The notes under the pieces: model-generated | Seen by the model: only the letters and a program-made list of their open reading frames with translations | What the model was told of the DNA's origin: nothing | Database searches by the model: none | Position numbers and translations under genes: made by a program | Virus record (IMG/VR): IMGVR_UViG_3300017971_000391 | Span: 1-46,829 of that record | Reading direction: 5' to 3' (one strand) | DNA length: 46,829 nt | Source: a virus | Shown: piece by piece, positions 38,667-46,431 of the stretch | How positions within the stretch are numbered: position 1 is the stretch's first letter | Layout: each line of letters opens with the position of its first letter

Positions 38667-38902
38667 TGCAGACCAGGTTTGAGTTTGTCGGCGGCGGGCC
38701 GTGCGATGGTGAAGTTTGGACCACCGCCGACCCGCCGGCCCACGTCGAGGTTCCTGTCAACAACGGCGGCTGCACACAGTACGTGTCCGGCAGTCTTCCA
38801 GGGGCCAGCGACAAGATCTTTAAGCATATCTACTACCTGAACACAACGCGAAGAAAGGCCGCGTCGGTCCAGGCATACAAGTACGGAGGGTACATTCAGT
38901 GA
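38663..38902 (+). CDS. Small conserved-type hypothetical protein
   Basis: A 79-residue product; ATG 38663 or 38666 both overlap the previous stop. FEFVGGGPCDGEVWTT and a final YLNTTRRKAASVQAYKYGGYI fit a short family of phage beta-hairpin proteins of unknown role that start with F-x-G-G-P-x-D-G. The following GTG overlaps the stop by four bases. Confidence 0.5.
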   Translation: MMQTRFEFVGGGPCDGEVWTTADPPAHVEVPVNNGGCTQYVSGSLPGASDKIFKHIYYLNTTRRKAASVQAYKYGGYIQ

Positions 38903-39123
38903 GCAAAGGAGACCGAAACCGTTCCAACAACCAGAGGTTCCGCGATGAGTGGGACAGGTACGAAAAACGTAACTCGAAGAAGCTGAGAAAGGTACGCCGT
39001 GAACCGAAGACCACTCAATGGGATGCTGATGGACCCACAGTTCAAGATGTTGACAGCGGAGGTGGTGAGGATGCATGCCCGCCAGGAAGTCTGTTTACCA
39101 GAGTCCCTCCGCTCCAACCTTGA
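38899..39123 (+). CDS. Small basic helical protein
   Basis: GTG 38899 has GGAGGG eight bases upstream, a strong site. The 74-residue product begins with a charged helix (SKGDRNRSNNQRFRDEWDRYEKRNSKK) described here from residues 2 to about 28, with a less ordered tail. Its last 125 bases overlap the next frame, so one of the two starts or ends may be wrong. Confidence 0.4.
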   Translation: MSKGDRNRSNNQRFRDEWDRYEKRNSKKLRKVRREPKTTQWDADGPTVQDVDSGGGEDACPPGSLFTRVPPLQP

Positions 39124-39448
39124 TATCTCCACGTACTACAACGATGTCATTGGCCGCATGGTCATCGACATGAAGACCAAGTTTGCGGCCATGATGAAAG
39201 AGCATATCGTTGTGCACAGGTCGTGGCCCGCCGACTGGTGGCAGGCAGTCAAGGAGAGGTTCGCACCACAGTGGGTCAAGAGATGGTTCCCGGTCAAGTA
39301 CGAGCGGGTAGACATCGACCAGAAGATCTACGCGTCGTGCTGTCCTCACCTGGACATCAAGTTCCGCGACGACGTGAATCACTACCACTTCCAATTCATG
39401 GCCGGCGAGTCGTGTGAAGACTACAGCCTCGACGGGAGTGGCCAATGA
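38999..39448 (+). CDS. Hypothetical protein
   Basis: GTG 38999 has GAAAGG upstream; ATG 39023 or 39029 are alternative starts. The product is up to 149 residues: a helical first half (LTAEVVRMHARQEVCLPESLR), a middle amphipathic helix with many aromatics (SWPADWWQAVKERFAPQWVKRWF) and a beta-rich end (HLDIKFRDDVNHYHFQFMAG). No family is recognised. Its stop overlaps the ATG of the small frame at 39445. Confidence 0.5.
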   Translation: MNRRPLNGMLMDPQFKMLTAEVVRMHARQEVCLPESLRSNLDISTYYNDVIGRMVIDMKTKFAAMMKEHIVVHRSWPADWWQAVKERFAPQWVKRWFPVKYERVDIDQKIYASCCPHLDIKFRDDVNHYHFQFMAGESCEDYSLDGSGQ

Positions 39449-39612
39449 GCTTCTGGTGTCCAGTTGCGGTCACCGTGTTGTACGCTCTCACAGCGTACGC
39501 GGCCGGCGGCGTGACCATGAGGGGTCTTGCGAGTAGATTTGGTGTATCAGTTACGGTTGTCTGTGGAATCATCAACAACAAGAGGTGGAATCATCTTTGC
39601 CCATCTTCATAA
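39445..39612 (+). CDS. Small protein: membrane-like N terminus fused to HNH-type HTH remnant
   Basis: ATG 39445 overlaps the previous stop and has GGGAG six bases upstream. The 55-residue product starts with a membrane-like helix (CPVAVTVLYALTAYAAGG) and continues directly into MRGLASRFGVSVTVVCGIIN plus NKRWNHL, which is the helix-turn-helix that ends many phage HNH endonucleases (pattern LAxxFGVSxxxVxxIxxxxxW). No HNH domain precedes it. This looks like a truncated small membrane gene fused to the tail of a deleted endonuclease. It overlaps the proposed DnaE start region. Confidence 0.45.
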   Translation: MSFWCPVAVTVLYALTAYAAGGVTMRGLASRFGVSVTVVCGIINNKRWNHLCPSS

Positions 39613-42600
39613 TCACAGCCATTACAGTCTGCTTGACGGTGCCCAGCACATCGATACCATGGTCGCGCGCGCCAAGGAGATGGGTCAGGAGGCATTGGGC
39701 TTGACCGAGCACGGGAACCTGCATTCTGCCCGCAAATTCTACTCCGAATGCCGCCGCCAATCCATCAACCCCATCCTCGGCTACGAAGCCTATGTCACCA
39801 CCACAGTGGCCGAGAAGGTGCGTGGACGTGGTACGACTCACCTCACGATCCTCGCGAAGAACAACGCCGGCTGGGCCAACTTGGTCAAGCTGGCTTCCTT
39901 CGCGTCGACAGAGGGCTTCTACGTACGCCCGCGGATTGACCGTGAGCTTCTGTATTCGCACCGTGACGGCCTTATCATCCTGTCAGGGTGTATCGGGTCA
40001 GAATTGTCCCAGGCGTGCCTTAACGAGGACCACAGCGAGTCTGAGGAGATCGCAGCCTGGTACAGCAAGACGTTCGGCGACGACTTCTATCTCGAGATCC
40101 AGGACAACGGCACCACGTACCAGACCAGGTGCCTGAAATCCATCCTGGCCCTCGGCGAGAAGATGAGTCTGCCGTGCGTCGCCACAGCCGACTGTCATTA
40201 CACCAACCCAGACGACCACAACCTCCAGGACGTGATGGTGTGCGTTACCACCGGACGCTACCGCTCCATGCCCAAGGAGTCGCCACGGCTCGAGGAGACG
40301 TGCTATTGGATGAAGTCCGAGCAGGAGATGTTAGAGACGTTCGTCGGCAACGAGGACGCTGTCCGCCTGTCGGCCGAGATCGCCCGCAAGTGCAACGTGG
40401 AGATCGAATCGGGCGTACGGCACTTCCCGTCGTTCGAGGTGCCGGGGGCTCGTGATATTGGTTGCAAGGAATGGACGCGTGGCACCATGTCGACTGGCTA
40501 CGGTTGCTTTGGTGGGCATACTGAGTCAGGAGAGAATGTAACCAGGCTATCACATCGTGCGGCAGCGGCCGAGAAGTATGGTGTGCTGTACGATGACCTC
40601 GGCGACTTGGTTGTGTGCCACACATGTGACAACCGATTGTGTGTTGAACCAAGCCATCTGTTCGTAGGAACGCGCCTCGATAACAACAACGACATGGCAC
40701 GCAAGGGGCGTGCCCCATCGGCGGGACAGAAGCTGACCGAAGAGCAGACGCAGGCTGTTATTGACAGCAGTGACTTGCAGCGTGTGATCGCCGAACGGTA
40801 CGACATCACTCAGGGGCAGGTATCAACCATAAAGAGCGGTGGCAAAAAGTCCCGTCGCTTTGATGACGTCGAGGTGCTCGTGAGAAAGCTGGCATTCGAG
40901 GGGCTGCTGGCACGTAAGAAGCGAGCGGACAAGGAATACGTCGATCGTCTCGAGCGGGAGCTTGGCGTCATTGGCCAACTGGGGTTCATGCCGTACTTCG
41001 CTGTCGTGTGGGACTTTTGCAAGTGGGCAAAGTCCCAGGGGATCCTGTATACAGCGAGAGGGTCCGGCGTGGGATCATTGGTGTGTTACTGCCTTGAATT
41101 CTCACACGTGGACCCATTGGAATATGGCCTGCTGTTTGAGAGGTTTCTGGATCCATCACGGCTTGAGGCCCCGGATGTGGATATTGATTTCGAGAAGGAA
41201 CGCCGCGGCGAGGTGATGGAGTACGTCAAGGACAAGTACGGTGCCGACTATGTGTGCCAGATCGGAACGTTCGGAACGTTCGGTGCCAAGATGGCCCTGA
41301 AGGACGTGGGCAAGGTGGAGCGGATCACGGCCGAGGCTGTCGTCAAGATGGCCAACCTGATCCCGACACTGCCAGGCACGACGCTGGACATGGCTCGCGG
41401 CAAGGTCGAAGAGCTTGACACGATGATCAAGGACTACGACGAGTGCAGCCAGTTGTGGGACATGGCCCGCCGCATCGAGGGTATGGCCAAGTCAGTTGGT
41501 GTGCACGCCGCCGGCGTGGTGATGGGTGACAAGCCGCTGACCGAGTACGTGCCGATCATGCGTGCCCGGGATGGGTCCATTGTCACACAGTGGGACATGA
41601 ACGACTGCGAGGATGCAGGGCTACTCAAGATGGACTTCCTGGGACTCCGCAACCTGTCGATCCTCAGTGCTGCTATTGGCATCATCGAGGACCGTACCGG
41701 CAAGCGGATCGACTGGCACAAGATCCCTCAGGACGACCCGGACGTGTACGCATCGCTCGCGAGCGGTGACACTGCCGGCGTGTTCCAGCTTGAAGCCACA
41801 GGCATGACGGGGCTGCTCAAGAAGATGAAGCCCAAGTGTATCGAGGATATCGTTGCGTGCATCGCGTTGTACCGGCCTGGCCCGCTCGACGCAGGCATGG
41901 TTGACGAGTACCTGGCAGTCAGGAACGGTGAGAAGAAAGCGACGTACGCCCACCCGGACATGGAAGAGATCCTGGGCTACACGTACGGCGTCATGGTGTA
42001 CCAGGAGCAGGTCATGATGGTGCTCCACAAGATCGGCGACATCCCATTATCGGAGAGCTACTCATGTATCAAGGCGATCAGCAAAAAGATCAAGGCCAAG
42101 GTGGATCTGTACCGCCCGCAGTTCATTGCGGGGTGCAGTGCGAAGGGTGTGGACGGGGCCGCATTGTGGGACCAGATTGGAACGTTCGCTCGCTACGGCT
42201 TCAACAAGTCCCACTCGACTGGCTATGCGTTTATTGGGTACCAAACTGCGTGGTTAAAGCATCACTACCCAGTGGAGTACATGGCGGCCCTACTCTCATG
42301 CGACATCTCGCAGAGGAACTTCACTGGACGCGACGGCCTGTGCCAGCACATGGAAGATTGCCAGCGACATGGAATTGAAGTCGCCATGCCTGACGTTAAC
42401 GTGTGCGGGCCGGACTTCCGCGTGCGTGATGGTAGGATCCTGTTTGGCCTGGATGCGATCAAGGGCATACCTCACTCAGCAGGTGTGGCCATTGCCGCAG
42501 CCCAGCCATTCACCGACCTGTTTGACTTCTGTGCCCGCGTGCCGAAGTCAGAGTGCCCACGGGCTGCCATCCGCAACCTGATCAGAGTTGGTGCCATGCC

Positions 42601-43309
42601 AGGCGAGCAGACACGGGAGTCGATGGAAGCGACGCTCGACCGAGCCATGAAGCTGGCTGCGGGAGAGTACAAGAGACCAGAGAAACAGGAAGGGAAGTGG
42701 AATGAAGGACAGCCTGTCTGTGACACTACACGCCTGGAGCGTGAGCGTGAGCTATGTGGCTTCTACGTTACGGGTCATCCTACCGATGCTTGGCCTTGGC
42801 TTGGGTTGCTGGGCAGTGTTCGTGACGATGTCGGTATTTGCCTTGTGGGCGGGGTTGTCACGACGATCAAGGAACGCTTCACACAGTTGGGAAAGAAGTT
42901 CATCACTTTTGTCGTGGACTCGAACGGACACACAACCGAGTGTATCGTCTGGGATCCAGGAAGCAAAGCAGGAATGATGCGGCCTGTCAAGGACGGCAAC
43001 GTCGTGGTGGTGCGTGGCAAGGCTCGCGACCGCTCGACACTCGAGCTTACGGTCATGTCAGTTAAGACCCCTGATGAGTACCTGTCCAAACGCCGGCTCG
43101 GCATCGTCGTCGACTGCCCGGAAAACAGGATTATGCAGGTCGTCGATATGGCGGTCAAGCATGAGAAGTACGATGGCGAGCAGTTCGCCATCCGCGTGGA
43201 CGAAGAGACCTTCCTATCAGAGATCACAGTCAACCTCACCGAGGACCTGCTCCTGGACATGCAGTCCATTGACGGGTGTGACGTGAGCATAATGGAGAGC
43301 AGAAGATGA
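39527..43309 (+). CDS. dnaE: DnaE-type DNA polymerase III alpha subunit with embedded HNH domain
   Basis: Up to 1260 residues. The PHP domain starts at HLHNHSHYSLLDG (about 26) with TEHGNLHS and RPRID...CIGSE; the palm has PDVDIDF (about 548-554) and LKMDFLGL (Asp at about 703); finger, helix-hairpin and a C-terminal OB domain (VGGVVTTIKERFTQLGKK) follow. This is C-family replicase, about 100 residues longer than a bacterial DnaE because residues about 308-441 are an HNH endonuclease. The start is uncertain: TTG 39527 has AGGGG only two bases away, and GTG 39542 or 39563 lack good sites. Typical DnaE begins just before HLHNH. It probably works with the exonuclease at 24811 and the primase-helicase. 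Confidence 0.9.
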   Translation: MRVDLVYQLRLSVESSTTRGGIIFAHLHNHSHYSLLDGAQHIDTMVARAKEMGQEALGLTEHGNLHSARKFYSECRRQSINPILGYEAYVTTTVAEKVRGRGTTHLTILAKNNAGWANLVKLASFASTEGFYVRPRIDRELLYSHRDGLIILSGCIGSELSQACLNEDHSESEEIAAWYSKTFGDDFYLEIQDNGTTYQTRCLKSILALGEKMSLPCVATADCHYTNPDDHNLQDVMVCVTTGRYRSMPKESPRLEETCYWMKSEQEMLETFVGNEDAVRLSAEIARKCNVEIESGVRHFPSFEVPGARDIGCKEWTRGTMSTGYGCFGGHTESGENVTRLSHRAAAAEKYGVLYDDLGDLVVCHTCDNRLCVEPSHLFVGTRLDNNNDMARKGRAPSAGQKLTEEQTQAVIDSSDLQRVIAERYDITQGQVSTIKSGGKKSRRFDDVEVLVRKLAFEGLLARKKRADKEYVDRLERELGVIGQLGFMPYFAVVWDFCKWAKSQGILYTARGSGVGSLVCYCLEFSHVDPLEYGLLFERFLDPSRLEAPDVDIDFEKERRGEVMEYVKDKYGADYVCQIGTFGTFGAKMALKDVGKVERITAEAVVKMANLIPTLPGTTLDMARGKVEELDTMIKDYDECSQLWDMARRIEGMAKSVGVHAAGVVMGDKPLTEYVPIMRARDGSIVTQWDMNDCEDAGLLKMDFLGLRNLSILSAAIGIIEDRTGKRIDWHKIPQDDPDVYASLASGDTAGVFQLEATGMTGLLKKMKPKCIEDIVACIALYRPGPLDAGMVDEYLAVRNGEKKATYAHPDMEEILGYTYGVMVYQEQVMMVLHKIGDIPLSESYSCIKAISKKIKAKVDLYRPQFIAGCSAKGVDGAALWDQIGTFARYGFNKSHSTGYAFIGYQTAWLKHHYPVEYMAALLSCDISQRNFTGRDGLCQHMEDCQRHGIEVAMPDVNVCGPDFRVRDGRILFGLDAIKGIPHSAGVAIAAAQPFTDLFDFCARVPKSECPRAAIRNLIRVGAMPGEQTRESMEATLDRAMKLAAGEYKRPEKQEGKWNEGQPVCDTTRLERERELCGFYVTGHPTDAWPWLGLLGSVRDDVGICLVGGVVTTIKERFTQLGKKFITFVVDSNGHTTECIVWDPGSKAGMMRPVKDGNVVVVRGKARDRSTLELTVMSVKTPDEYLSKRRLGIVVDCPENRIMQVVDMAVKHEKYDGEQFAIRVDEETFLSEITVNLTEDLLLDMQSIDGCDVSIMESRR
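40447..40850 (+). mobile_element. HNH endonuclease embedded in frame within DnaE
   Basis: Between the DnaE text HFPSFEVPG and VEVLVRKLAFEGLLAR lies about 134 residues of a complete HNH_3-type endonuclease: CKEWTRGTMSTGYGCF, RLSHRAAA, the core VVCHTCDNRLCVEPSHLF, GTRLDNNNDMARKGR, and a terminal HTH (KLTEEQTQAVI...IAERYDITQGQVSTI). The reading frame is continuous on both sides. There are no intein splicing residues, and 400 nt is too short for a group I intron carrying this frame. Confidence 0.8.
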
Positions 43310-44133
43310 TACCGATGCCACCTGAGAACATATTCGTGCCATCAGACGACCTGCAGTTCAGCGAACCTGACCACAGGTACTGGTGCATGGAACATCCCGA
43401 CCAGGAACTGACCAGCGTCACCACGCTGATCAAGCAGTACTCCGAGCCGTTCGACGCGGACTACCACTCGGAGCGGATCGCGGAGCGTGACGGCGTTAAC
43501 GCCCAGGAGTTGCGTGACAAGTGGACATTGAACGCCAGCGAGGCATCGACAAAGGGAACCTACGTCCATGAGCAGATCGAGAACATCTGCCACAAGATGT
43601 GCTACCACGAGATCGTCATCCCAACAGATGGCCCGTATCCCAACATGATGCAGGGTGTTGCCAAGTTCTTCGCTAACAACATCAGCCTCGCGTCCGACTG
43701 GGTGCTACCAGAGCACAGGGTGTGGTGGCCAGAGTACGCTCTCGCCGGCACAATCGACCTGGTGGCCTCACGGTTCCGCGGCGTGCCGGCACTGATCGAT
43801 TGGAAGACGAACAAGTCGATGGATATCACGGGCTACCGCAACATGCAGCCGCCGTTCCAGCGTGGTAAACTGAAGCTGCCTGACGCGAACCTGTTCCACT
43901 ACTTCCTGCAGTTGAACATGTACCGCCGGATCATGGCCGAGCGGTATGACTTCAACGCAGAACTGATGGTGATCGTTCACTTGAGCGGCACGAGCTATTT
44001 CGAGTATGAAGCGTCGTTTATGGACGCTCACATTGACAAGATCCTCGAGCGACGAAAGGCCGAGTTGGATGAAATTGCTAACGGTAACCAGGACCGAGGA
44101 GAGCAAGGCCACTGTTGTCAACCTGATAGGTGA
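43306..44133 (+). CDS. RecB/Cas4-like PD-(D/E)XK nuclease
   Basis: A 275-residue protein starting four bases before the DnaE stop ends. Motifs in order: SVTTLIKQYSEPF and GTYVHEQIEN (the G-x-x-x-H of RecB-like nucleases), LAGTIDLVA (Asp of motif II), LIDWKTNK (the D-x-K core) and HYFLQLNMYRR (the Q-x-x-x-Y). This fits phage exonucleases of the PD-(D/E)XK class used for recombination or DNA degradation. No Fe-S cysteine cluster is evident, so it is not a Cas4 proper. Coupling to dnaE suggests co-regulation with replication. Confidence 0.8.
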   Translation: MIPMPPENIFVPSDDLQFSEPDHRYWCMEHPDQELTSVTTLIKQYSEPFDADYHSERIAERDGVNAQELRDKWTLNASEASTKGTYVHEQIENICHKMCYHEIVIPTDGPYPNMMQGVAKFFANNISLASDWVLPEHRVWWPEYALAGTIDLVASRFRGVPALIDWKTNKSMDITGYRNMQPPFQRGKLKLPDANLFHYFLQLNMYRRIMAERYDFNAELMVIVHLSGTSYFEYEASFMDAHIDKILERRKAELDEIANGNQDRGEQGHCCQPDR

Positions 44134-44386
44134 GGACAGATGGTGGCAGGTATTCCCGAACGGACAAGCCTTCAACCTTTTACCCCTCCCACCTGAGCCA
44201 AAGGAGTGCAAGAGATGGTGGAGGGTGGTGTGCATCTTTCCAAACCAGCGGACCCACTACTATGAGGACGGCGAGGTGCTACACTGGGATTGTTGTGAGT
44301 CGCGTGCTAATTTGATTATGGATGATTTTGCAGAAATCGGCGTCACGTGTCAACTACGCGAGATGCCCCAACCAGAGGAAGACTGA
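44069..44386 (+). CDS. Hypothetical protein
   Basis: The start ATG 44069 has AAAGG about ten bases upstream and lies in the last codons of the nuclease gene (65-nt overlap). The 105-residue product has aromatic beta strands (DRWWQVFPNGQAF; KRWWRVVCIFPNQ; YYEDGEVLHWDCC) and an acidic tail. The frame may start later. No family is recognised. Its TGA shares its A with the next ATG. Confidence 0.45.
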   Translation: MKLLTVTRTEESKATVVNLIGEDRWWQVFPNGQAFNLLPLPPEPKECKRWWRVVCIFPNQRTHYYEDGEVLHWDCCESRANLIMDDFAEIGVTCQLREMPQPEED

Positions 44387-44952
44387 TGGAGATGTGCATT
44401 GCTGCTGTCTTTGTTGCCGTGCTTTGCATGGCCATCATGGCGTTCGTCATTCACCATATCATGAAGAAGGCGAACCAAGAGACCGTCGAAGAGTATGAGA
44501 ACTACATCAAGGGGATGAGGGGAGAGATAGATTCCCTCAGGAACCAGAAGGACGACATGAGGAGAAAGATTGATAACCTGGAAGGTAACATCAAGTCATA
44601 TCACGCTACGTCCAACTCCATGCTCAAGGAAGTGGATCACGCCAGGTTAGAGAAGATCCATGCTGATGAAGAGATCGCCGATCTCAAGCAGGCTTGCACG
44701 TTGTTAGAGAATGATATGGATCACGCCAGGCTAGAGAAGATCCATGCTGATGAAGAGCGTGAGTGTGCAGTGCTGGCCATCCAGAATGCATTCGCGGCTC
44801 TTTCTGGGTTCGCTCCTCCACCGAACATAAGCCAGGCAGAAGCCAACACCGCACTGGTGCTGCTCAAGGAAGAGACCAATCACCAGGACCTGCACCAAGG
44901 CATTGGAATAGGTGGGCTTGGTCGCCCGCTGCCGCCGATGGAATTCCACTAA
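44386..44952 (+). CDS. Membrane-anchored coiled-coil protein with internal 28-residue duplication
   Basis: A 188-residue protein. Residues about 3-26 are a membrane helix (CIAAVFVAVLCMAIMAFVIHH), then a long coiled coil (about 35-130). The unit DHARLEKIHADEE occurs twice, 28 residues (four heptads) apart, matching a 41-bp DNA repeat. The C terminus is looser and Pro/Gly-rich. N-in membrane anchoring with a coiled coil resembles spanin or Rz-like and other envelope proteins, but it lies far from the lysis block. Last plus-strand gene before the bidirectional terminator. Confidence 0.55.
   Translation: MEMCIAAVFVAVLCMAIMAFVIHHIMKKANQETVEEYENYIKGMRGEIDSLRNQKDDMRRKIDNLEGNIKSYHATSNSMLKEVDHARLEKIHADEEIADLKQACTLLENDMDHARLEKIHADEERECAVLAIQNAFAALSGFAPPPNISQAEANTALVLLKEETNHQDLHQGIGIGGLGRPLPPMEFH
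44633..44757 (+). repeat. 41-bp direct repeat, 84-bp period, in the coiled-coil gene
   Basis: 44633-44673 and 44717-44757 are identical except one T/C change. The 84-bp offset is exactly 28 codons, so the frame and heptad phase are kept. Confidence 0.9.
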
Positions 44953-44954
44953 CG

Positions 44955-44993
44955 AAAAAAGGCCCAGGTGCTACTAACACCTGGGCCTTTTTC
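44955..44993. terminator. Bidirectional rho-independent terminator between convergent gene blocks
   Basis: AGGCCCAGGTG (44960-44970) and CACCTGGGCCT (44978-44988) form a perfect 11-bp stem with a seven-base loop; A residues precede it and T residues follow it, so it can work on both strands. It lies between the last plus gene and the first gene of the minus cluster. Confidence 0.9.
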
Positions 44994-45003
44994 TATTTGT
45001 AGT

Positions 45004-45222
45004 TTATTTCATGCTGTCCTCCCATGCTCTGATCAGTGGCGCGAATCGGTCGTACGTCGCCTTGCAGTCAGGACACGCCGCCCGCTTGCGTGGGACCTGT
45101 GATCCCTTGTAGCGTTTGGTGTGCCCACACTCGAGTGTCACGATACAACTGTCGGCGGCGTAGTTGGGATGCGATGACGTTCGGTAGTAGTCGAAGTCGA
45201 CGATGTCGCGTTGGAAGCCCAT
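45004..45222 (-). CDS. Small zinc-finger protein
   Basis: 72 residues, ATG at 45222 with AGGA upstream on the minus strand. CIVTLECGHTKRYKG and a later CPDCK give a CxxC-type zinc site (Cys, Cys-Gly-His and C-x-x-C). The basic middle (KRYKGSQVPRKRA) suggests nucleic-acid contact. Last gene of the minus cluster; it ends at the bidirectional terminator. Confidence 0.6.
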   Translation of the reverse strand: MGFQRDIVDFDYYRTSSHPNYAADSCIVTLECGHTKRYKGSQVPRKRAACPDCKATYDRFAPLIRAWEDSMK

Positions 45223-45230
45223 GTCACATC

Positions 45231-45458
45231 CTACATAGCGAATTGACGGCGTTCGCCCGTACTGCTAACGGCAGTCTCAGTACCCACGACGGCACTGCCG
45301 CGGTAATGGGTAACCTCGAGCCGCAGACCAGGGCTGGTGAAAGTGATCTCATCCACGATGCTCTGGGCATGCTCTGCCGTCTCCAGCCGTCCGGTGTACG
45401 TGCTCTTGCGGTTGCCGGCGGTGTGGATAACCCATGCGTCATGTTGTTGTTCACACAT
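45231..45458 (-). CDS. Small hypothetical protein
   Basis: 75 residues from ATG 45458, overlapping the upstream minus gene's stop by eight bases. AWVIHTAGNRKSTYTGRLE and the following helix-strand layout (AEHAQSIVDEITF...LRLEVTHYRG) suggest a small alpha-beta domain. The alternative frame 45224-45454 has no upstream coupling and is less likely. Confidence 0.45.
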   Translation of the reverse strand: MCEQQHDAWVIHTAGNRKSTYTGRLETAEHAQSIVDEITFTSPGLRLEVTHYRGSAVVGTETAVSSTGERRQFAM

Positions 45459-45672
45459 ACTTCTCTGCTGCTTTCTGTGCTGTGGCCACCTTGCGGAAGC
45501 CTCGTTCGAGGATCATCTCCTTGCTATCACTCAGTTGGACAAGGATGATGCGTTTGGGCAGCCCTAGGCTGCTTGTGATACGGTCCACGACCAGCGGGGT
45601 GTCCTTGGATTTCCACCTGTGAATCACACATGTGTCGGTCACCCGCTTGACCGGTCTTTTGTTCCACTTCAT
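45451..45672 (-). CDS. Small basic hypothetical protein
   Basis: 73 residues from ATG 45672 with a very strong site (AAAGGAGGG) seven bases upstream. The product is basic and beta-rich at first (KRVTDTCVIHRWKSKD; KRIILVQLSD) and ends in a helix (FRKVATAQKAAEKYV). No family is recognised. Confidence 0.55.
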   Translation of the reverse strand: MKWNKRPVKRVTDTCVIHRWKSKDTPLVVDRITSSLGLPKRIILVQLSDSKEMILERGFRKVATAQKAAEKYV

Positions 45673-45684
45673 CTCTCCCTCCTT

Positions 45685-45789
45685 TCAGTGGACCTGCCGG
45701 CATCGAAGCCGGGTCCTGACTTGCCACTCGCGGTCACTAGGGCGTTTAACGAGTATCGGCAAGCAGTCGAAACCTTTCAGGCCCATCAT
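45685..45789 (-). CDS. Possible tiny basic protein
   Basis: 34 residues from ATG 45789 (or 45786): MMGLKGFDCLPILVKRPSD, then a basic end with RTRLRCRQVH. CAGGTG lies upstream. The stop is just before the ribosome site of the next gene, which is the packing seen in the rest of the cluster. Too short to be sure. A hairpin (45689-45714, GGACC...GGTCC type) lies within it. Confidence 0.3.
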   Translation of the reverse strand: MMGLKGFDCLPILVKRPSDREWQVRTRLRCRQVH

Positions 45790-45814
45790 GAAGCCCACAC
45801 CTGCACGGCCACGC

Positions 45815-45889
45815 TCAGAGTGGCCACCCCCTCCCGCACCCGTACAGGCAGGGTCGTGTCTTTAGTAGCCCATTGGTCACGCCCTCCAT
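45815..45889 (-). CDS. Possible tiny Cys-containing peptide
   Basis: 24 residues from ATG 45889 (or 21 from GTG 45880, directly after GGAGGG): VTNGLLKTRPCLYGCGRGW. A C-x-x-x-C pair follows Arg-Pro. Downstream of its TGA the same frame continues with AWPCRCGLHDG, so it may be the first half of a small zinc protein interrupted by a stop. The rest of 45890-45964 shows only a 20-residue frame (MTVRLVLRHRSAG...) overlapping the previous stop. Confidence 0.25.
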   Translation of the reverse strand: MEGVTNGLLKTRPCLYGCGRGWPL

Positions 45890-45964
45890 ATTGCTAGGGT
45901 GTTCACCTCCGCACCCGGGTTGCGACCCCGGCCGAACGGTGACGAAGCACCAGCCGCACGGTCA

Positions 45965-46162
45965 TCATTTGATCAGCATGCCAGTGACGACCCAGCCGGG
46001 GTAGTCACGCTTGACGGTTCTGTGTGCCTCACGACCAGCGTCCTGCTTGCTGCAGCCTTTGACCCTAGTCTTGAACTGCATGGTCGACTTGATGAAGCAG
46101 CCGGTCTTTGGGTTCTTAACCCGTCGCGACAACGTCAACTCCGCATCGAATGGATACCCCAT
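45965..46162 (-). CDS. Small basic hypothetical protein
   Basis: 65 residues from ATG 46162, overlapping the stop of the upstream gene by one base (TAATG). Basic, with FDAELTLSRRVKNPKTGCF and KGCSKQDAGREAHRTVKRDY. The strand-strand-helix layout is like small phage proteins of unknown role. Confidence 0.5.
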   Translation of the reverse strand: MGYPFDAELTLSRRVKNPKTGCFIKSTMQFKTRVKGCSKQDAGREAHRTVKRDYPGWVVTGMLIK

Positions 46163-46431
46163 TACTTCACCCCCGAGATCTTGTATACGCCGCGATCGAT
46201 CTCATCGAGCAGGGTCGCGTCGATGTTTGCCACAGCATAGCGGTCGCTGTTGGTCTTGTCCTTGTCGTTCAACTCGCGGGCAGCAGCCAGGGCCTGCTTG
46301 ACCCTGAGGCTTCCACTGACCACCCTGCGGCCGTCGATGATGACCGCCACGTCGAATGGTCCCACCTTGCCCTTGCCGCGTGCGAGCAGCAGGCTGGGGA
46401 GCGTGAAGGGTTGTGTCCAGTTCTTACTCAT
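46162..46431 (-). CDS. Small hypothetical protein
   Basis: The chosen start is ATG 46431, with GAGAGGA upstream; the frame is open beyond but overlaps the neighbour without a site. 89 residues: SKNWTQPFTLPSLLLARGKGK, then FDVAVIIDGRRVVSGSLRV and a helix (KQALAAARELNDKD). Its start overlaps the upstream gene's stop by four bases. Confidence 0.5.
   Translation of the reverse strand: MSKNWTQPFTLPSLLLARGKGKVGPFDVAVIIDGRRVVSGSLRVKQALAAARELNDKDKTNSDRYAVANIDATLLDEIDRGVYKISGVK

Noticed and set aside
40447-40850. Intein in DnaE
   Set aside because: The insert has no N-terminal splicing Cys block, no terminal His-Asn and no following Cys/Ser/Thr at the edge; only the endonuclease part is present.
40447-40850. 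Group I intron in dnaE
   Set aside because: The frame is open through the whole 400 bp and coding throughout, leaving no space for a catalytic core, and no P7/P3-type pairings were recognised.
45685-45720. tRNA gene on the minus strand
   Set aside because: The CGGC-TTCGAT-GCCG hairpin looks like a T arm but its loop is six bases and no acceptor or anticodon stem fits.
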